Shown here one piece after another: positions 1 through 8,611 of a stretch of DNA of 45,268 nucleotides. Each line of letters opens with the position of its first letter. Positions within the stretch are counted from its first letter, which is position 1. The notes beneath the pieces were generated by a model. It was given only the letters and a program-made list of their open reading frames with translations. It ran no database searches and was not told the DNA's origin. Made by a program: the position numbers and the translations under genes. The stretch lies in assembly GCA_012841145.1 (NCBI GenBank), contig DUVH01000021.1, forward strand, positions 1 through 45,268, read 5' to 3'. This stretch comes from Clostridiaceae bacterium (GTDB taxonomy: Bacteria > Bacillota > Clostridia > Saccharofermentanales > DTU023).

Positions 1-117
1 GAATCCTACGTTCGCCTTGTGACGATATACCTGATGGAATATTCGGAAGATTGGTCGGTCTCTCGCTCCTATCTAAGCGAACAATCGATCGCCGAGATTC
101 CGCAACTCGCTGCTTAG
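1..117 (+). CDS. C-terminal end of an ORF entering from the left, possibly an IS256-type transposase
   Basis: Frame 1 is open from the first base and stops at TAG 115-117, giving 38 residues that begin ESYVRLVTIYLMEYSEDW and end in IPQLAA. The spacing of a YL..Y.EDW.V.R.YL pattern resembles, from memory, the extreme C-terminus of some clostridial IS256-family (mutator-type) transposases, but the fragment is too short to prove it. If right, the element's right end lies between here and the adhesin, which would explain why the adhesin has lost its 5' end. It could equally be the tail of an unrelated chromosomal gene. Confidence 0.4.
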   Translation, partial: ESYVRLVTIYLMEYSEDWSVSRSYLSEQSIAEIPQLAA

Positions 118-137
118 CGGCATGGAACAAGCCGAAT

Positions 138-171
138 TTTTAGTTCAGGGGGGTACCCCCCTGAACTAAAA
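138..171. repeat. Perfect 34-bp palindrome
   Basis: Every base from 138 to 171 pairs with its mirror around the TA centre at 154-155. Each arm reads TTTAGTTCAGGGGGG, followed by the central TA. There is no U-tract 3' of the stem on either strand, because the A/T run is part of the stem, so this is not a classical one-directional terminator. It separates the ORF tail at 1-117 from the adhesin. It may be the end region of a mobile element or a bidirectional hairpin. Confidence 0.8.
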
Positions 172-217
172 CAACAACTACGACTTACATATAGGAGTCC
201 AAAGTTGCGAACATTAC

Positions 218-3200
218 TTGACAGTACTATCAGTTCCTAGCAATCTTTCAATAGGGGTAGGTTATAACAACAAATTAGAAGTTAGGCACACAAGGAACAG
301 CTATGACTTAGCATTCTATAGTTTCGGTGTAGTCAGAACGGAAAGTTTGAAATTTGAGGCACCATTGGTAAGTTTTGCTGGTTATGAACCTTCTAAACCT
401 GCAGGACTTCCGGACGTGTATGAATTTAAAGGTTGGTTTAAAGACGAGGCTTTTTCTGAGCCATTTAATTTTGCTTCAGAAACTATGCCATCAAACGACC
501 TAATGATCTATGCAAAATGGGCACCGCCAGTTCTAAAAGCCACGATACATCAAAATGTGGAAGGTACCGGTTCACCCATTATATTTGATGAATTACCCTA
601 TGAAAAAGCAATTCATCCGGATACAATGCCAATTGTTAAAGATCATCAAGGCATTGTTTTGTCCGATGGTGATGAAAATGCTGGCGTTGTCACAGTTCCT
701 GAACATCATACGTGGATCGGATGGGCGAAAAAAGTGGGCGATACGTATATTACATACAATTTCAACACAATTTTAGTTGAAGATATTGTCCTCTATCCGT
801 ACTATGTTGATAACAGGGTGTACAGTGTGTCCTACTTTGGCCCCGTTGGTGAAAGTTCAGGACCGCTTCCTGTGGATCACAACAAATATGCCAAAAATTC
901 ATTTGCCAATATAATGTCTGCATCGGGATTAACTCCACCAAGTATAGATCAAGTATTCCTTGGGTGGAGCAATGGCGGCATTGTCTATAGGCCTGGGGAC
1001 AAAATTAAAGTGACCGATAATATGCAGCTTTTTGCAACATGGGGTCCAAAACCCGCTGCCACGGGCATAACTTACAATCCGAACGGGGCGACAGGAGAAG
1101 AGAAAAAATATTCACCTCTTCCTAATAATGCGACTCATACGGTAATAGATAAGCCTAGTGATTGGTCTAAAGATGGCTATTATTTTGATGGTTGGAATAC
1201 GGCTGCTGATGCTGATGGTTCGGGTAAGTCATTCTCGCCTGGAGCAAAGGTAATGCTCGATAACGTGAATGCCCCGAATGTTCTGTACGCTCAGTGGAAG
1301 AAGTGTATATCTGTTGAGATCATCATCACAGGAACAAACAAATCACTACCCTACAATGGTTTAGAGCAAAGTAACGATGAATACAAGGTCAAATATAAAG
1401 TAAATGGCGCCACTGTGCCCGGCTTGCCGGAAGGTCTGACACTGAATGAGCCCACGGATGTTGTCGCGAAGGGTAAAAATGTCGACACGTACACAGACAT
1501 ATTGTCAGCTGACCAGTTCTCGGTGACCGGTACAGAGATGTATAAGTACAAAGTTACAGTTAATCTTATCGAACCGGATATTACGCTTGAGATTACGAAG
1601 GCTCCTGTAACGATCACGACGGGCAGCGACAGCAAGGCCTATGATGGCACACCTCTGACCGAGGGTACAGCGACGATCGACGGTCTGGTAGAAGGTGAGA
1701 GCGTAACGCTTAGTGCGACCGGTTCACAGACCGACGTAGGCGAGAGCGATAACACGTATAGCATTACGTGGGATAACGCAACGGCTGCAAACTACGAAGT
1801 GACGGATAGTCTCGGCAAGCTGAAGGTCACGGCATCCACAACGGAGCTGACGGTCTCGCTTGAAGGCGCGAGCTATCCCTACGACGGTGATGCGCATGCA
1901 CTACCGAACGCAGCGACGACGACCGCGTTGGGCGGCGCGACAACGATTGAGTACTCAAAGGATGAAGACACTTGGGTTACCGATCTGTCGACGTTGACGG
2001 CGACGAATGTCATGGACAGCTGCACGATCTATGTACGTGCGAGCAACCCGAACTACGCGAACGTAGCTAAGGGCAGTGCGGCGCTTGAGATTACGAAGGC
2101 TCCTGTAACGATCACGACGGGCAGCGACAGCAAGGCCTATGATGGCACACCTCTGACCGAGGGTACGGCGCGCATCGCTGGCCTGGTAGCCGGCGAGAGT
2201 GTGACACTGATCGCGACCGGCTCACAGACCGAAGTAGGCGAGAGCGATAACACGTATAGCATTACGTGGGATAAAGCAAAAGCCTCAAACTACAAAGTGA
2301 CGGATAACCTTGGCAAACTGACGGTGACGGATGCGCCTCCGGTGAACGTTAAAGTTGAAAAAGTCTGGGAAGACCAAAACAACGAGGCAGGGATCAGGCC
2401 TGACAGCATCACGATCAACCTGTACAAGCAGCTTGGTGAAGATGCCCCGATCGCCTTTGTTGATAGCATGAAGCTTGAGGCGAATGCTGATGGCAAGTGG
2501 ACGGGTGAGCTCTCTGACCTGAATAAATACGAGGATGGAGTTGAGATTATCTACTCCGTAGAGGAAGACGAGATCGACAGCCGCTACTATCCTTACGTTA
2601 AAGGTGATGCGAGCAATGGCTTCGTCATTACAAACTACATCGTGCTGTCAGAAACAGTGGTTGTTGTTCCGGTTGAAACAACGTGGGATGACGCCGACAA
2701 CCAAGACGGCATTAGACCCGATAGCATTACGATTGAACTCATAGCTGATGGCAAAGTCATTGACTCGAAGGAAATTACAGAAGCCGATGGCTGGGAATGG
2801 GCGTTCAAAGACCTGCCTAAGTTCAAAGATGGTAAGGAGATTGTCTACACCATCGCACAAAAACAGGTCGATGGATACGAAACAGCGATTGATGGCTACG
2901 ACGTAATCAACAAGCACGCGCCGATCAAGATCTCCGTCAATGTGACCAAGCATTGGGAGGATCAAGACAACAAGGCAGGCATCAGGCCTGACAGCATCAC
3001 GGTTCACCTGTTTGCTGATGGCGTTGATACGGGCAAGAAGTTAGTCCTGACTGAGCAGGTCGAATGGAAGGGTGTCTTCGCCGACTTGGATAAATTCAAG
3101 AAGGGCGTTGAGATCAAATACTCCGTCAAGGAAGATGAGGTCGACGGTTACACGGCTGAAATCGTAAGCAATGACGGCGTGGACTTCTCCATCACGAACT

Positions 3201-3349
3201 GCCCTGTTCTGGGCGAAGAGATCGTCGTTCCTACGACGGGTGAGAGCAGAGGCATCCACTGGATGATGGGTATCGGACTCATGGTGGCCGGAGCCGGCGG
3301 ACTGCTCCTGATCGAGATTCGTAGGAGAAAGGCTGCGCGTAAAAGCTAA
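218..3349 (+). CDS. Sortase-anchored multidomain surface adhesin, N-terminus missing
   Basis: Predicted cell-wall-anchored surface protein of about 1043 residues. In order: InlB/Listeria-Bacteroides beta-grasp repeats ending in YAKW, FATW and YAQW (residues about 40-360); two MBG-like repeats with KAYDGTPL (about 455-545 and 620-700) separated by a related domain; three Cna-B domains beginning KVWEDQNN, TTWDDADN and KHWEDQDN (about 705-1000); then VPTTGE, a hydrophobic segment and an RRRKAARK tail, the sortase sorting signal. The frame opens after a TAA at 167-169 and has no ATG or signal peptide before the repeats. The first possible start is TTG 218 without a good Shine-Dalgarno, so the 5' end is probably lost or frameshifted. 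The first 1.3 kb is visibly more AT-rich than the rest, suggesting a mosaic. A terminator follows. Confidence 0.85.
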   Translation: MTVLSVPSNLSIGVGYNNKLEVRHTRNSYDLAFYSFGVVRTESLKFEAPLVSFAGYEPSKPAGLPDVYEFKGWFKDEAFSEPFNFASETMPSNDLMIYAKWAPPVLKATIHQNVEGTGSPIIFDELPYEKAIHPDTMPIVKDHQGIVLSDGDENAGVVTVPEHHTWIGWAKKVGDTYITYNFNTILVEDIVLYPYYVDNRVYSVSYFGPVGESSGPLPVDHNKYAKNSFANIMSASGLTPPSIDQVFLGWSNGGIVYRPGDKIKVTDNMQLFATWGPKPAATGITYNPNGATGEEKKYSPLPNNATHTVIDKPSDWSKDGYYFDGWNTAADADGSGKSFSPGAKVMLDNVNAPNVLYAQWKKCISVEIIITGTNKSLPYNGLEQSNDEYKVKYKVNGATVPGLPEGLTLNEPTDVVAKGKNVDTYTDILSADQFSVTGTEMYKYKVTVNLIEPDITLEITKAPVTITTGSDSKAYDGTPLTEGTATIDGLVEGESVTLSATGSQTDVGESDNTYSITWDNATAANYEVTDSLGKLKVTASTTELTVSLEGASYPYDGDAHALPNAATTTALGGATTIEYSKDEDTWVTDLSTLTATNVMDSCTIYVRASNPNYANVAKGSAALEITKAPVTITTGSDSKAYDGTPLTEGTARIAGLVAGESVTLIATGSQTEVGESDNTYSITWDKAKASNYKVTDNLGKLTVTDAPPVNVKVEKVWEDQNNEAGIRPDSITINLYKQLGEDAPIAFVDSMKLEANADGKWTGELSDLNKYEDGVEIIYSVEEDEIDSRYYPYVKGDASNGFVITNYIVLSETVVVVPVETTWDDADNQDGIRPDSITIELIADGKVIDSKEITEADGWEWAFKDLPKFKDGKEIVYTIAQKQVDGYETAIDGYDVINKHAPIKISVNVTKHWEDQDNKAGIRPDSITVHLFADGVDTGKKLVLTEQVEWKGVFADLDKFKKGVEIKYSVKEDEVDGYTAEIVSNDGVDFSITNCPVLGEEIVVPTTGESRGIHWMMGIGLMVAGAGGLLLIEIRRRKAARKS
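1584..2166 (+). repeat. Two identical 85-bp segments 498 bp apart inside the adhesin
   Basis: Positions 1584-1668 and 2082-2166 are identical base for base and exactly 498 bp (166 codons) apart. They encode the start of each MBG-like domain (EITKAPVTITTGSDSKAYDG). Identity at the DNA level suggests recent duplication or gene conversion, and recombination between them would delete one domain in frame. Confidence 0.85.
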
Positions 3350-3377
3350 GCTGACAATCACATAGGCGTAAGCTTAG

Positions 3378-3408
3378 GGGGCCGTCTCAACATGAGGCGG
3401 CCCCTTTT
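3378..3408 (+). terminator. Intrinsic terminator of the adhesin
   Basis: An 11-bp stem GGGGCCGTCTC / GAGGCGGCCCC (3378-3388 and 3394-3404) with loop AACAT is followed by TTTT. It lies 29 bp after the adhesin stop. The rest of the gap to the ferredoxin holds only a candidate promoter. Confidence 0.85.
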
Positions 3409-3571
3409 CTGCAACACCTGTTGTCCCGTTGGTGTCATCGATCGGATATCTATTGTTGAAGTCAGACTTCATGTTGTGGACAATTCGTATCTCTCTATTC
3501 TCTTGGTCTATTCGCGAACGGCAGTTTGCCCTACCAATACAAAAGTCGTTCTAGAAATGGGTTGTTGCGTG

Positions 3572-3580
3572 TGGTATGAT
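3572..3580 (+). promoter_or_regulatory. Candidate extended -10 promoter for the ferredoxin
   Basis: TGG followed by TATGAT (3575-3580) has the TGn extended -10 form. It lies about 68 bp upstream of the ferredoxin ATG. No good -35 is visible at 17 bp. Confidence 0.35.
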
Positions 3581-3632
3581 TTAACCGTTATATTGTGAGA
3601 CTTAATGAGGTTCTTTGGAGTCTCAACCGTAA

Positions 3633-3818
<186 letters not shown>

Positions 3819-3848
3819 TAATCAGTCAGCGTTATAAGACGAACAGGG

Positions 3849-3877
3849 AGGCTGCCTTAGACGGGTGGCCTTTTTTT
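3849..3877 (+). terminator. Intrinsic terminator of the ferredoxin gene
   Basis: AGGCTGCC (3849-3856) pairs with GGTGGCCT (3864-3871), with two G-U pairs, and runs into seven T residues. The T-tract ends only about 25 bp before the rsmI start, so rsmI must have its own initiation or rely on readthrough. Confidence 0.75.
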
Positions 3878-3902
3878 GTCATGGTTGAAAGGGATGGAGA
3901 AG

Positions 3903-4808
3903 ATGTCGGAAGAGATTATTAATCGTGAATTAGGTGAAGGATCAAGAGAAGAGGTCGGCACGCTGTACCTCGTGGCAACGCCTCTTGGCAACCGCGAGGA
4001 CATGAGTCCGCGTGCAGCGGGCATTCTCGAACAAGTCGCTTATGTCGCGGCGGAAGATACGCGTACAGCGGCTCGGCTGTTGTCGGAGCTCGGAGTCGGT
4101 AATCGCCTCATCAGCTACTACGAGCAGAATCAGCACGCGCGCCACGAAATGTTTTTGCGCGATCTCTATGCCGGTCGCTCGATCGCCGTGATCTCCGAGG
4201 CGGGTATGCCCTGTATCTCCGATCCTGGTGAGGGGATCGTACGGTTGGCAGTCGAACACAGTATCCCGATCTCCGTCATCCCCGGGCCTTCGGCTTTTGT
4301 TTCGGCCGTAGCGGCTTCAGGCTTCGATACACGACGCTTCGTCTATTCGGGTTTCATTCCTGCTCGTGGAAGGGAACGGAGGATGCTCATCAAGGAGATC
4401 GCCTCGGAGCGCCGGACTATTGTCTTCTATGAGGCGCCCCATCGCATCGAGAAGACTTTTCGCGATCTTGTTGAGGCGGATCTGGGTGCTCGTCGCACCG
4501 TCATCGCTCGTGAACTGACGAAACGATACGAAGAGTTTATTCGGTTGACGGTCGCCGAAGCCGTCGCATACTACGAGACGGTTACACCGCGCGGCGAATT
4601 TACGATCGTGCTCGAGGGTGTTGCTGAATATGAGGCGCGTACAGGCGCTCGGGACGCTCATTCGGACGAAGAACTTATCGAATTGTTGAGAAACTGTCTC
4701 GACGAAGGCATGACGACGCGCGAGGCGGCGGCACATGTCGCTGCGGAGATGGGTGAATCAAAAAACAAACTTTATCAGTTGGCGTTGTCTGTGAAAGAGA
4801 CGCGTTAA
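3903..4808 (+). CDS. rsmI: 16S rRNA (cytidine-1402-2'-O)-methyltransferase
   Basis: RsmI 2'-O-methylates C1402 of 16S rRNA in the decoding centre using SAM. Family blocks in order: TLYLVATPLGN near the N-terminus, AAEDTRTAARLL, ISEAGMPCISDPGEG, VIPGPSAFVSAVAASG and FYEAPHRI. The length of 301 residues fits the family. The frame is open from TTG 3876 inside the preceding T-tract, but ATG 3903 is chosen because GGAG at 3896-3899 precedes it and the protein then begins like other RsmI. The order rsmI-metG-tatD is common in Bacillota. Confidence 0.95.
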   Translation: MSEEIINRELGEGSREEVGTLYLVATPLGNREDMSPRAAGILEQVAYVAAEDTRTAARLLSELGVGNRLISYYEQNQHARHEMFLRDLYAGRSIAVISEAGMPCISDPGEGIVRLAVEHSIPISVIPGPSAFVSAVAASGFDTRRFVYSGFIPARGRERRMLIKEIASERRTIVFYEAPHRIEKTFRDLVEADLGARRTVIARELTKRYEEFIRLTVAEAVAYYETVTPRGEFTIVLEGVAEYEARTGARDAHSDEELIELLRNCLDEGMTTREAAAHVAAEMGESKNKLYQLALSVKETR

Positions 4809-4957
4809 CAGCTTTTCGGTGGTGTATCGCCGCCATTTATGAGACAATAATACGCAGTGTGGTGAGCGTTGCCGCTCGCCATTTGAATGAGAAAAAGAAC
4901 ATCGCAAGGCGGTCGTTCGTGTCGTTTACGACAAGGACGCGCCGGGACGGAGGAATT

Positions 4958-6544
4958 ATGGCTAAAGAAACGTATTACATCACGACGCCGATCTATTACC
5001 CCAGCGGGCAATTGCATATCGGCCACTCATATTCGACGGTCGCCGTCGACGCAATGGCTCGATACAAGCGAATGCGGGGATACGATGTTTTCTTCCTGAC
5101 CGGTACCGATGAACACGGGCAGAAAATTCAGCAGACGGCTGAAAGCGTCGGAAAAAGTCCGCAAGATTACCTCGACGAAATGGCCGTTGAAATAAAGAAA
5201 CTCTGGAAAATACTCGATATCAAATACGACGGTTTTATCCGTACGACGGACGACTATCATGAGAAAGCCGTCCAGGCGATCTACCAACAGCTTTACGATC
5301 AGGGGGACATCTATAAGGGCAGCTACGAAGGACTCTACTGTACGCCGTGTGAGGCGTTCTGGACGGAAGGTCAGGCTGTCGACGGACTTTGCCCCGATTG
5401 CGGTGGGAAAGTCGAGATAACGAAAGAGACGAGCTATTTCTTCCGCCTGTCGGCATACGCAGACAGACTGCTGAAAATGTTCGAGGATGATCCCGAGTTC
5501 CTGCTGCCGCCTTCGCGAGCGAATGAGATGATCAGCAACTTCATCAAGCCGGGACTTGAAGACGTCGCCGTGACGCGCACATCGTTTGACTGGGGCGTTC
5601 GCATTCCGTTTGACCAGGATCACATCGCATACGTATGGATTGACGCACTCTCAAATTACATCACGGCACTCGGTTATCCTGATGATTTGACGCTTTTCAA
5701 CCGCTATTGGCCCGCCGACGTTCACGTGATCGGGAAGGAGATCGTGCGTTTCCACTCGCTCATCTGGCCGGCTCTCCTGATGGCGCTTAAGCTGCCTCTG
5801 CCGAAGCAGATTTTCGCTCACGGGTGGCTCCTTTTCGAGGGCGACAAAATGTCAAAATCAAAAGGCAACGTCGTCGATCCCGTCATCCTCACAGAGAAGT
5901 ACGGTGTCGATGCTATCCGTTATTTCCTTCTCCGTAATGTCCCGTTCGGCTCGGACGGCAACTTTACGAACCGCGCGCTGATTGAACGCATCAACAGCGA
6001 CTTGGCGAACGATCTGGGCAATTTGCTCAGCCGTACCGTCGCCATGATCGTCAAATCTTTCCCGGAAGGACTGCCGAGCGAATACGATGAGCATCCTGTT
6101 GACGTGGAGCTCGACGACTCCGCGGATGAGACGTTCAAACAAGTCGAAGCGACGATGGACCATTTGGAATTTAACCACGCGCTCGAGGCGATTTGGGCGC
6201 ATATCGGTCGCTGCAATAAATACATCGACGTGACGATGCCTTGGATCCTCGCAAGAGAAGAGAAGGACCGCGATCGACTGGCGTCCATCCTCTATACGCT
6301 CGCAGATAACTTGCGCCGCATCGCCGTCATGATCGCTCCGTTCATGACGAGGACTCCGGCACTCATGCGCGAGCAACTCGGTATCCCCGAGAGCGATCCG
6401 GAAGAGGCGGGAAGCCTGACATCGTGGGAATCGGCCGGGTGTCGCGATCTCTATCAAGGGAATGCCAATGTCAAGAAGGGGCGCCCCATGTTCCCGCGCA
6501 TCGATGTCGAAAAAGAACTTGAATCACTTGAAGCACTCCTATGA
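4958..6544 (+). CDS. metG: Methionyl-tRNA synthetase, short form
   Basis: Class I aminoacyl-tRNA synthetase charging tRNA-Met. Visible are TTPIYYPSGQLHIGHSY (HIGH motif near residue 20), a zinc knuckle with CTPC and CPDC (about residues 128-149), WIDALSNYI, HVIGKEIVRFH and KMSKSKGN (about residue 298). At 528 residues it ends after the anticodon-binding helical domain and lacks the C-terminal EMAP/tRBD dimerisation domain that many bacterial enzymes carry. ATG 4958 follows CGGAGGAATT; the frame upstream is open but unconserved in character. The stop overlaps the tatD start as ATGA, indicating translational coupling. Confidence 0.96.
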   Translation: MAKETYYITTPIYYPSGQLHIGHSYSTVAVDAMARYKRMRGYDVFFLTGTDEHGQKIQQTAESVGKSPQDYLDEMAVEIKKLWKILDIKYDGFIRTTDDYHEKAVQAIYQQLYDQGDIYKGSYEGLYCTPCEAFWTEGQAVDGLCPDCGGKVEITKETSYFFRLSAYADRLLKMFEDDPEFLLPPSRANEMISNFIKPGLEDVAVTRTSFDWGVRIPFDQDHIAYVWIDALSNYITALGYPDDLTLFNRYWPADVHVIGKEIVRFHSLIWPALLMALKLPLPKQIFAHGWLLFEGDKMSKSKGNVVDPVILTEKYGVDAIRYFLLRNVPFGSDGNFTNRALIERINSDLANDLGNLLSRTVAMIVKSFPEGLPSEYDEHPVDVELDDSADETFKQVEATMDHLEFNHALEAIWAHIGRCNKYIDVTMPWILAREEKDRDRLASILYTLADNLRRIAVMIAPFMTRTPALMREQLGIPESDPEEAGSLTSWESAGCRDLYQGNANVKKGRPMFPRIDVEKELESLEALL

Positions 6545-7365
6545 TTTGGTTTGATACGCACGCGCATATTCAGAGCGAGGATTTCAACGATGATTTCCCT
6601 GATGTTCTCGCACGTGCCCGTGCGGCAGGCGTAACGCGCATTCTGCTGCCGGGCTCAACCGAGGCTGACTCACGCGATGCCTGCCGATTGGCGGTCGACA
6701 ATCTGATGCTCTATGCTGCCGTTGGCGTTCACCCGCACGACGCGAAGACGTGGGACAGCGGGTCTGCAGATCGTTTTGTGAAACTCGTTCGCACGACGAA
6801 CGACAAGGCTCTCAAAGCCGGGCGCGATCGCTGTGTTGTCGCGTATGGAGAGATCGGGCTCGATTATTACCGCGATCTATCACCGCGCGATGTCCAGCGC
6901 ACTGTATTCAGAAAACAGCTGGAGCTCGCGCACGAGCTCCGGCTTCCCGTCATTATCCACATGCGCGAGGCGACGGAAGCGACACTTGATATGCTCCGCC
7001 AAGCGTACGAAGATGGACTGTTCTCGAAGGATCACCCTGCAGGCGTCGTGCATTGTTACTCGGGAAGTGCGGAGACGGTTCCTATTCTCTTGGAGCTCGG
7101 ATTCATGATCGGGTTTGACGGCCCGATCACATACAAAAATGCGCGCAAGCCGATTGAAGCGCTTGCCGCCGTTCCGCTCGATTCACTCGTCCTCGAGACG
7201 GACGCGCCGTATCTCACGCCGCACCCCCATCGCGGGAAGCGCAACGAGCCATCCTATTTGCCGTTCATCGGGAAAAAGGCGGCGGAGATTCATAACATGG
7301 ATGTCGAAGACATCGCGGCGCGCACGACGGCGAATGCCTTGAGACTTTTCAGAATAGTCAAGTAA
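6541..7365 (+). CDS. tatD: TatD-family metal-dependent deoxyribonuclease
   Basis: A 274-residue TIM-barrel hydrolase of the TatD (Mg-dependent DNase) family. Metal-binding and signature motifs: DTHAHIQ at the N-terminus, YGEIGLDYYRD, PVIIHMREA, GVVHCYSGS and VLETDAPYLTP. The start overlaps the metG stop by four bases. The family is linked to DNA repair or 3'-5' exonuclease activity; the exact substrate cannot be told from sequence. In many Bacillota, rnmV and ksgA follow tatD; here the rpn locus lies instead. Confidence 0.93.
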   Translation: MIWFDTHAHIQSEDFNDDFPDVLARARAAGVTRILLPGSTEADSRDACRLAVDNLMLYAAVGVHPHDAKTWDSGSADRFVKLVRTTNDKALKAGRDRCVVAYGEIGLDYYRDLSPRDVQRTVFRKQLELAHELRLPVIIHMREATEATLDMLRQAYEDGLFSKDHPAGVVHCYSGSAETVPILLELGFMIGFDGPITYKNARKPIEALAAVPLDSLVLETDAPYLTPHPHRGKRNEPSYLPFIGKKAAEIHNMDVEDIAARTTANALRLFRIVK

Positions 7366-7428
7366 TCAGCTGACAAGTAATCAGTCGAGATCTGCTTCGG
7401 TGACAGCGAAAAAGTTTCGGGATTCCAT

Positions 7429-7437
7429 GCTATAATT
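7429..7437 (+). promoter_or_regulatory. Extended -10 promoter of rpn copy 1
   Basis: TGC-TATAAT is a consensus extended -10 element 75 bp upstream of the ATG. The equivalent TGT-TACAAT is kept in copy 2 at 8603-8611. Confidence 0.5.
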
Positions 7438-7511
7438 AGACAAGCCATTTTTTATTTCATTTAAATTGAGTTGATTTTTGTTGGCTAATAACTCCGAAAG
7501 AGGAAATTAGC

Positions 7512-8447
7512 ATGAAAAAGAACAACTCGTCACCCATCACGGACTATCCGACTTTGAACGGAATCCCCGTAAGTATCCGCAACGACTATCTCTTCAAGAA
7601 GATTTTCGGATCAGAAGACAGTAAAAGCGCTGTCGCACATCTCATCCACCTGACGACAGGTATTCGCAAGGAAGATGTGAGCGATTTGACGATCTCGGAT
7701 CCGCATCTTACGTCCCGTAACGTAAGAGATAAGAGGGGCATCGTAGACATCCACATCAAATTGAAAGACGGCAAGAGAGTCAACATTGAGATGCAAAACC
7801 ACTGGCATCCCTTTTATCCCGAGCGGGTGATCTATTATTGGTCGCACATGTATCAGGAGACGTCACGCGCAGGGGAGGGCTATAATAGGCTGAGCAAGTG
7901 CATCGGCATACACTTGCTAAACGAAGTTTTCCGCTTGAGCGATAAACTGCAGTCGACCTACAAGATTCGTGAAGAAGACGGCTCCATCTTATCGGACGTC
8001 TTGGAATTACACTTCTTCGATCTTACGAGATTACCCGAAGAGACGAAAGAGCTATTACAAAGTGAGATCAGTGAACTGGAACGTTGGTTATTGTTTATTA
8101 GAACAGACAGCCAAGAGGTGCGTAACGTGCTGTCGGAAGGAGATGAACTCATGAGCGAGTGCAATGACAAAGTGAAATCTGTTTACTACACCCCAAGCGA
8201 ACGGGAGATCTACATCCGTGAACATATCGCTGAGATGGATCACTACTCCATCATGCAGGAGAAATATGAAAGCGGAAAGAAGGAAGGCCGAGAAGAAGGT
8301 AAAGAAGAAGGCAGAGAAGAAGGTAGGGAAGAAGGCAGAGAAGAAAAAACGATCGAGATGGCCAAGGCGATGTTACAAGACGGGATGGATAAAGAACTCA
8401 TCCAAAAGTATACAGGGATGGATTGGGAACAGCTCGAAAACTTGTGA
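7512..8447 (+). CDS. Rpn-family nuclease (RpnL), copy 1
   Basis: Rpn/PDDEXK_2-type protein of 311 residues (often annotated as PD-(D/E)XK transposase-like). N-terminal nuclease domain: RNDYLFKKIFG (about 23-33), GIVDIHIK with D79, and VNIEMQN with E93 and Q95, the D...ExQ variant active site. A helical part follows, then a C-terminal region (from 214) with five GREE/GKEE four-residue repeats and an end EQLENL. AGAGGAAATTAGC precedes the ATG. Rpn proteins in E. coli are reported as toxic endonucleases with antiphage activity, restrained by their separately translated C-terminal part; that role is inferred here. Copy 2 is near-identical. Confidence 0.9.
   Translation: MKKNNSSPITDYPTLNGIPVSIRNDYLFKKIFGSEDSKSAVAHLIHLTTGIRKEDVSDLTISDPHLTSRNVRDKRGIVDIHIKLKDGKRVNIEMQNHWHPFYPERVIYYWSHMYQETSRAGEGYNRLSKCIGIHLLNEVFRLSDKLQSTYKIREEDGSILSDVLELHFFDLTRLPEETKELLQSEISELERWLLFIRTDSQEVRNVLSEGDELMSECNDKVKSVYYTPSEREIYIREHIAEMDHYSIMQEKYESGKKEGREEGKEEGREEGREEGREEKTIEMAKAMLQDGMDKELIQKYTGMDWEQLENL
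8151..8447 (+). CDS. Intragenic RpnS-like product of rpn copy 1
   Basis: An in-frame ATG at 8151 (codon 214 of the large ORF) is preceded by AAGGAG at 8137-8142 with 8 bp spacing, a ribosome binding site at least as good as that of the full gene. It would give a 98-residue protein MSECNDKVKSVYY... holding the variable four-residue repeats. In E. coli, RpnS proteins made this way bind and block RpnL. That this start is used here is inferred from the signal, its conservation in all three copies, and the stand-alone third copy. Confidence 0.6.
   Translation: MSECNDKVKSVYYTPSEREIYIREHIAEMDHYSIMQEKYESGKKEGREEGKEEGREEGREEGREEKTIEMAKAMLQDGMDKELIQKYTGMDWEQLENL
8283..8342 (+). repeat. Five in-frame 12-bp repeats in rpn copy 1
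   Basis: Five units of form GAAGGYMRRGAA encode EGRE or EGKE. Copy 2 has one unit at the same place (9460-9471). Such four-residue repeats vary in number in the RpnS part of Rpn families. Confidence 0.9.
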
Positions 8448-8484
8448 TCCTTTGTCGCCCATCAAGTTTGCTTTCTCATCTAGC

Positions 8485-8556
8485 ACAAAGAGCTTGAGTG
8501 CTTTTCGGGATTATTGGGCACAGGGAATCCGTGCAAGTGTGCGTAAAGTACATGAG
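8485..8556 (+). pseudogene. 3' remnant of a GNAT acetyltransferase gene
   Basis: The stretch after rpn copy 1 matches the last 24 or so codons of the intact GNAT gene at about 10049-10120: ACAAAGAGCTTGA, TGCTTTTCGGGATTA and GGAATCCGTGC are shared apart from scattered changes. It reads KELECFSGLLGTGNPC, then a single-base deletion shifts the frame to a stop. No 5' part remains. It shows that copy 1 of rpn was once followed by its own GNAT gene. Confidence 0.8.
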
Positions 8557-8602
8557 AGGCAGAGGTATTTTTACGGACACCGAAAAAAGCCGTCGGATGT
8601 CA

Positions 8603-8611
8603 TGTTACAAT
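8603..8611 (+). promoter_or_regulatory. Extended -10 promoter of rpn copy 2
   Basis: TGT-TACAAT lies 77 bp upstream of the copy 2 ATG, at the place of TGC-TATAAT in copy 1. It differs from copy 1 in the hexamer, so the two copies may differ in strength. Confidence 0.4.

Noticed and set aside
3392-3598. 68-residue plus-strand ORF
   Set aside because: It starts inside the adhesin terminator, has no ribosome binding site and resembles nothing.
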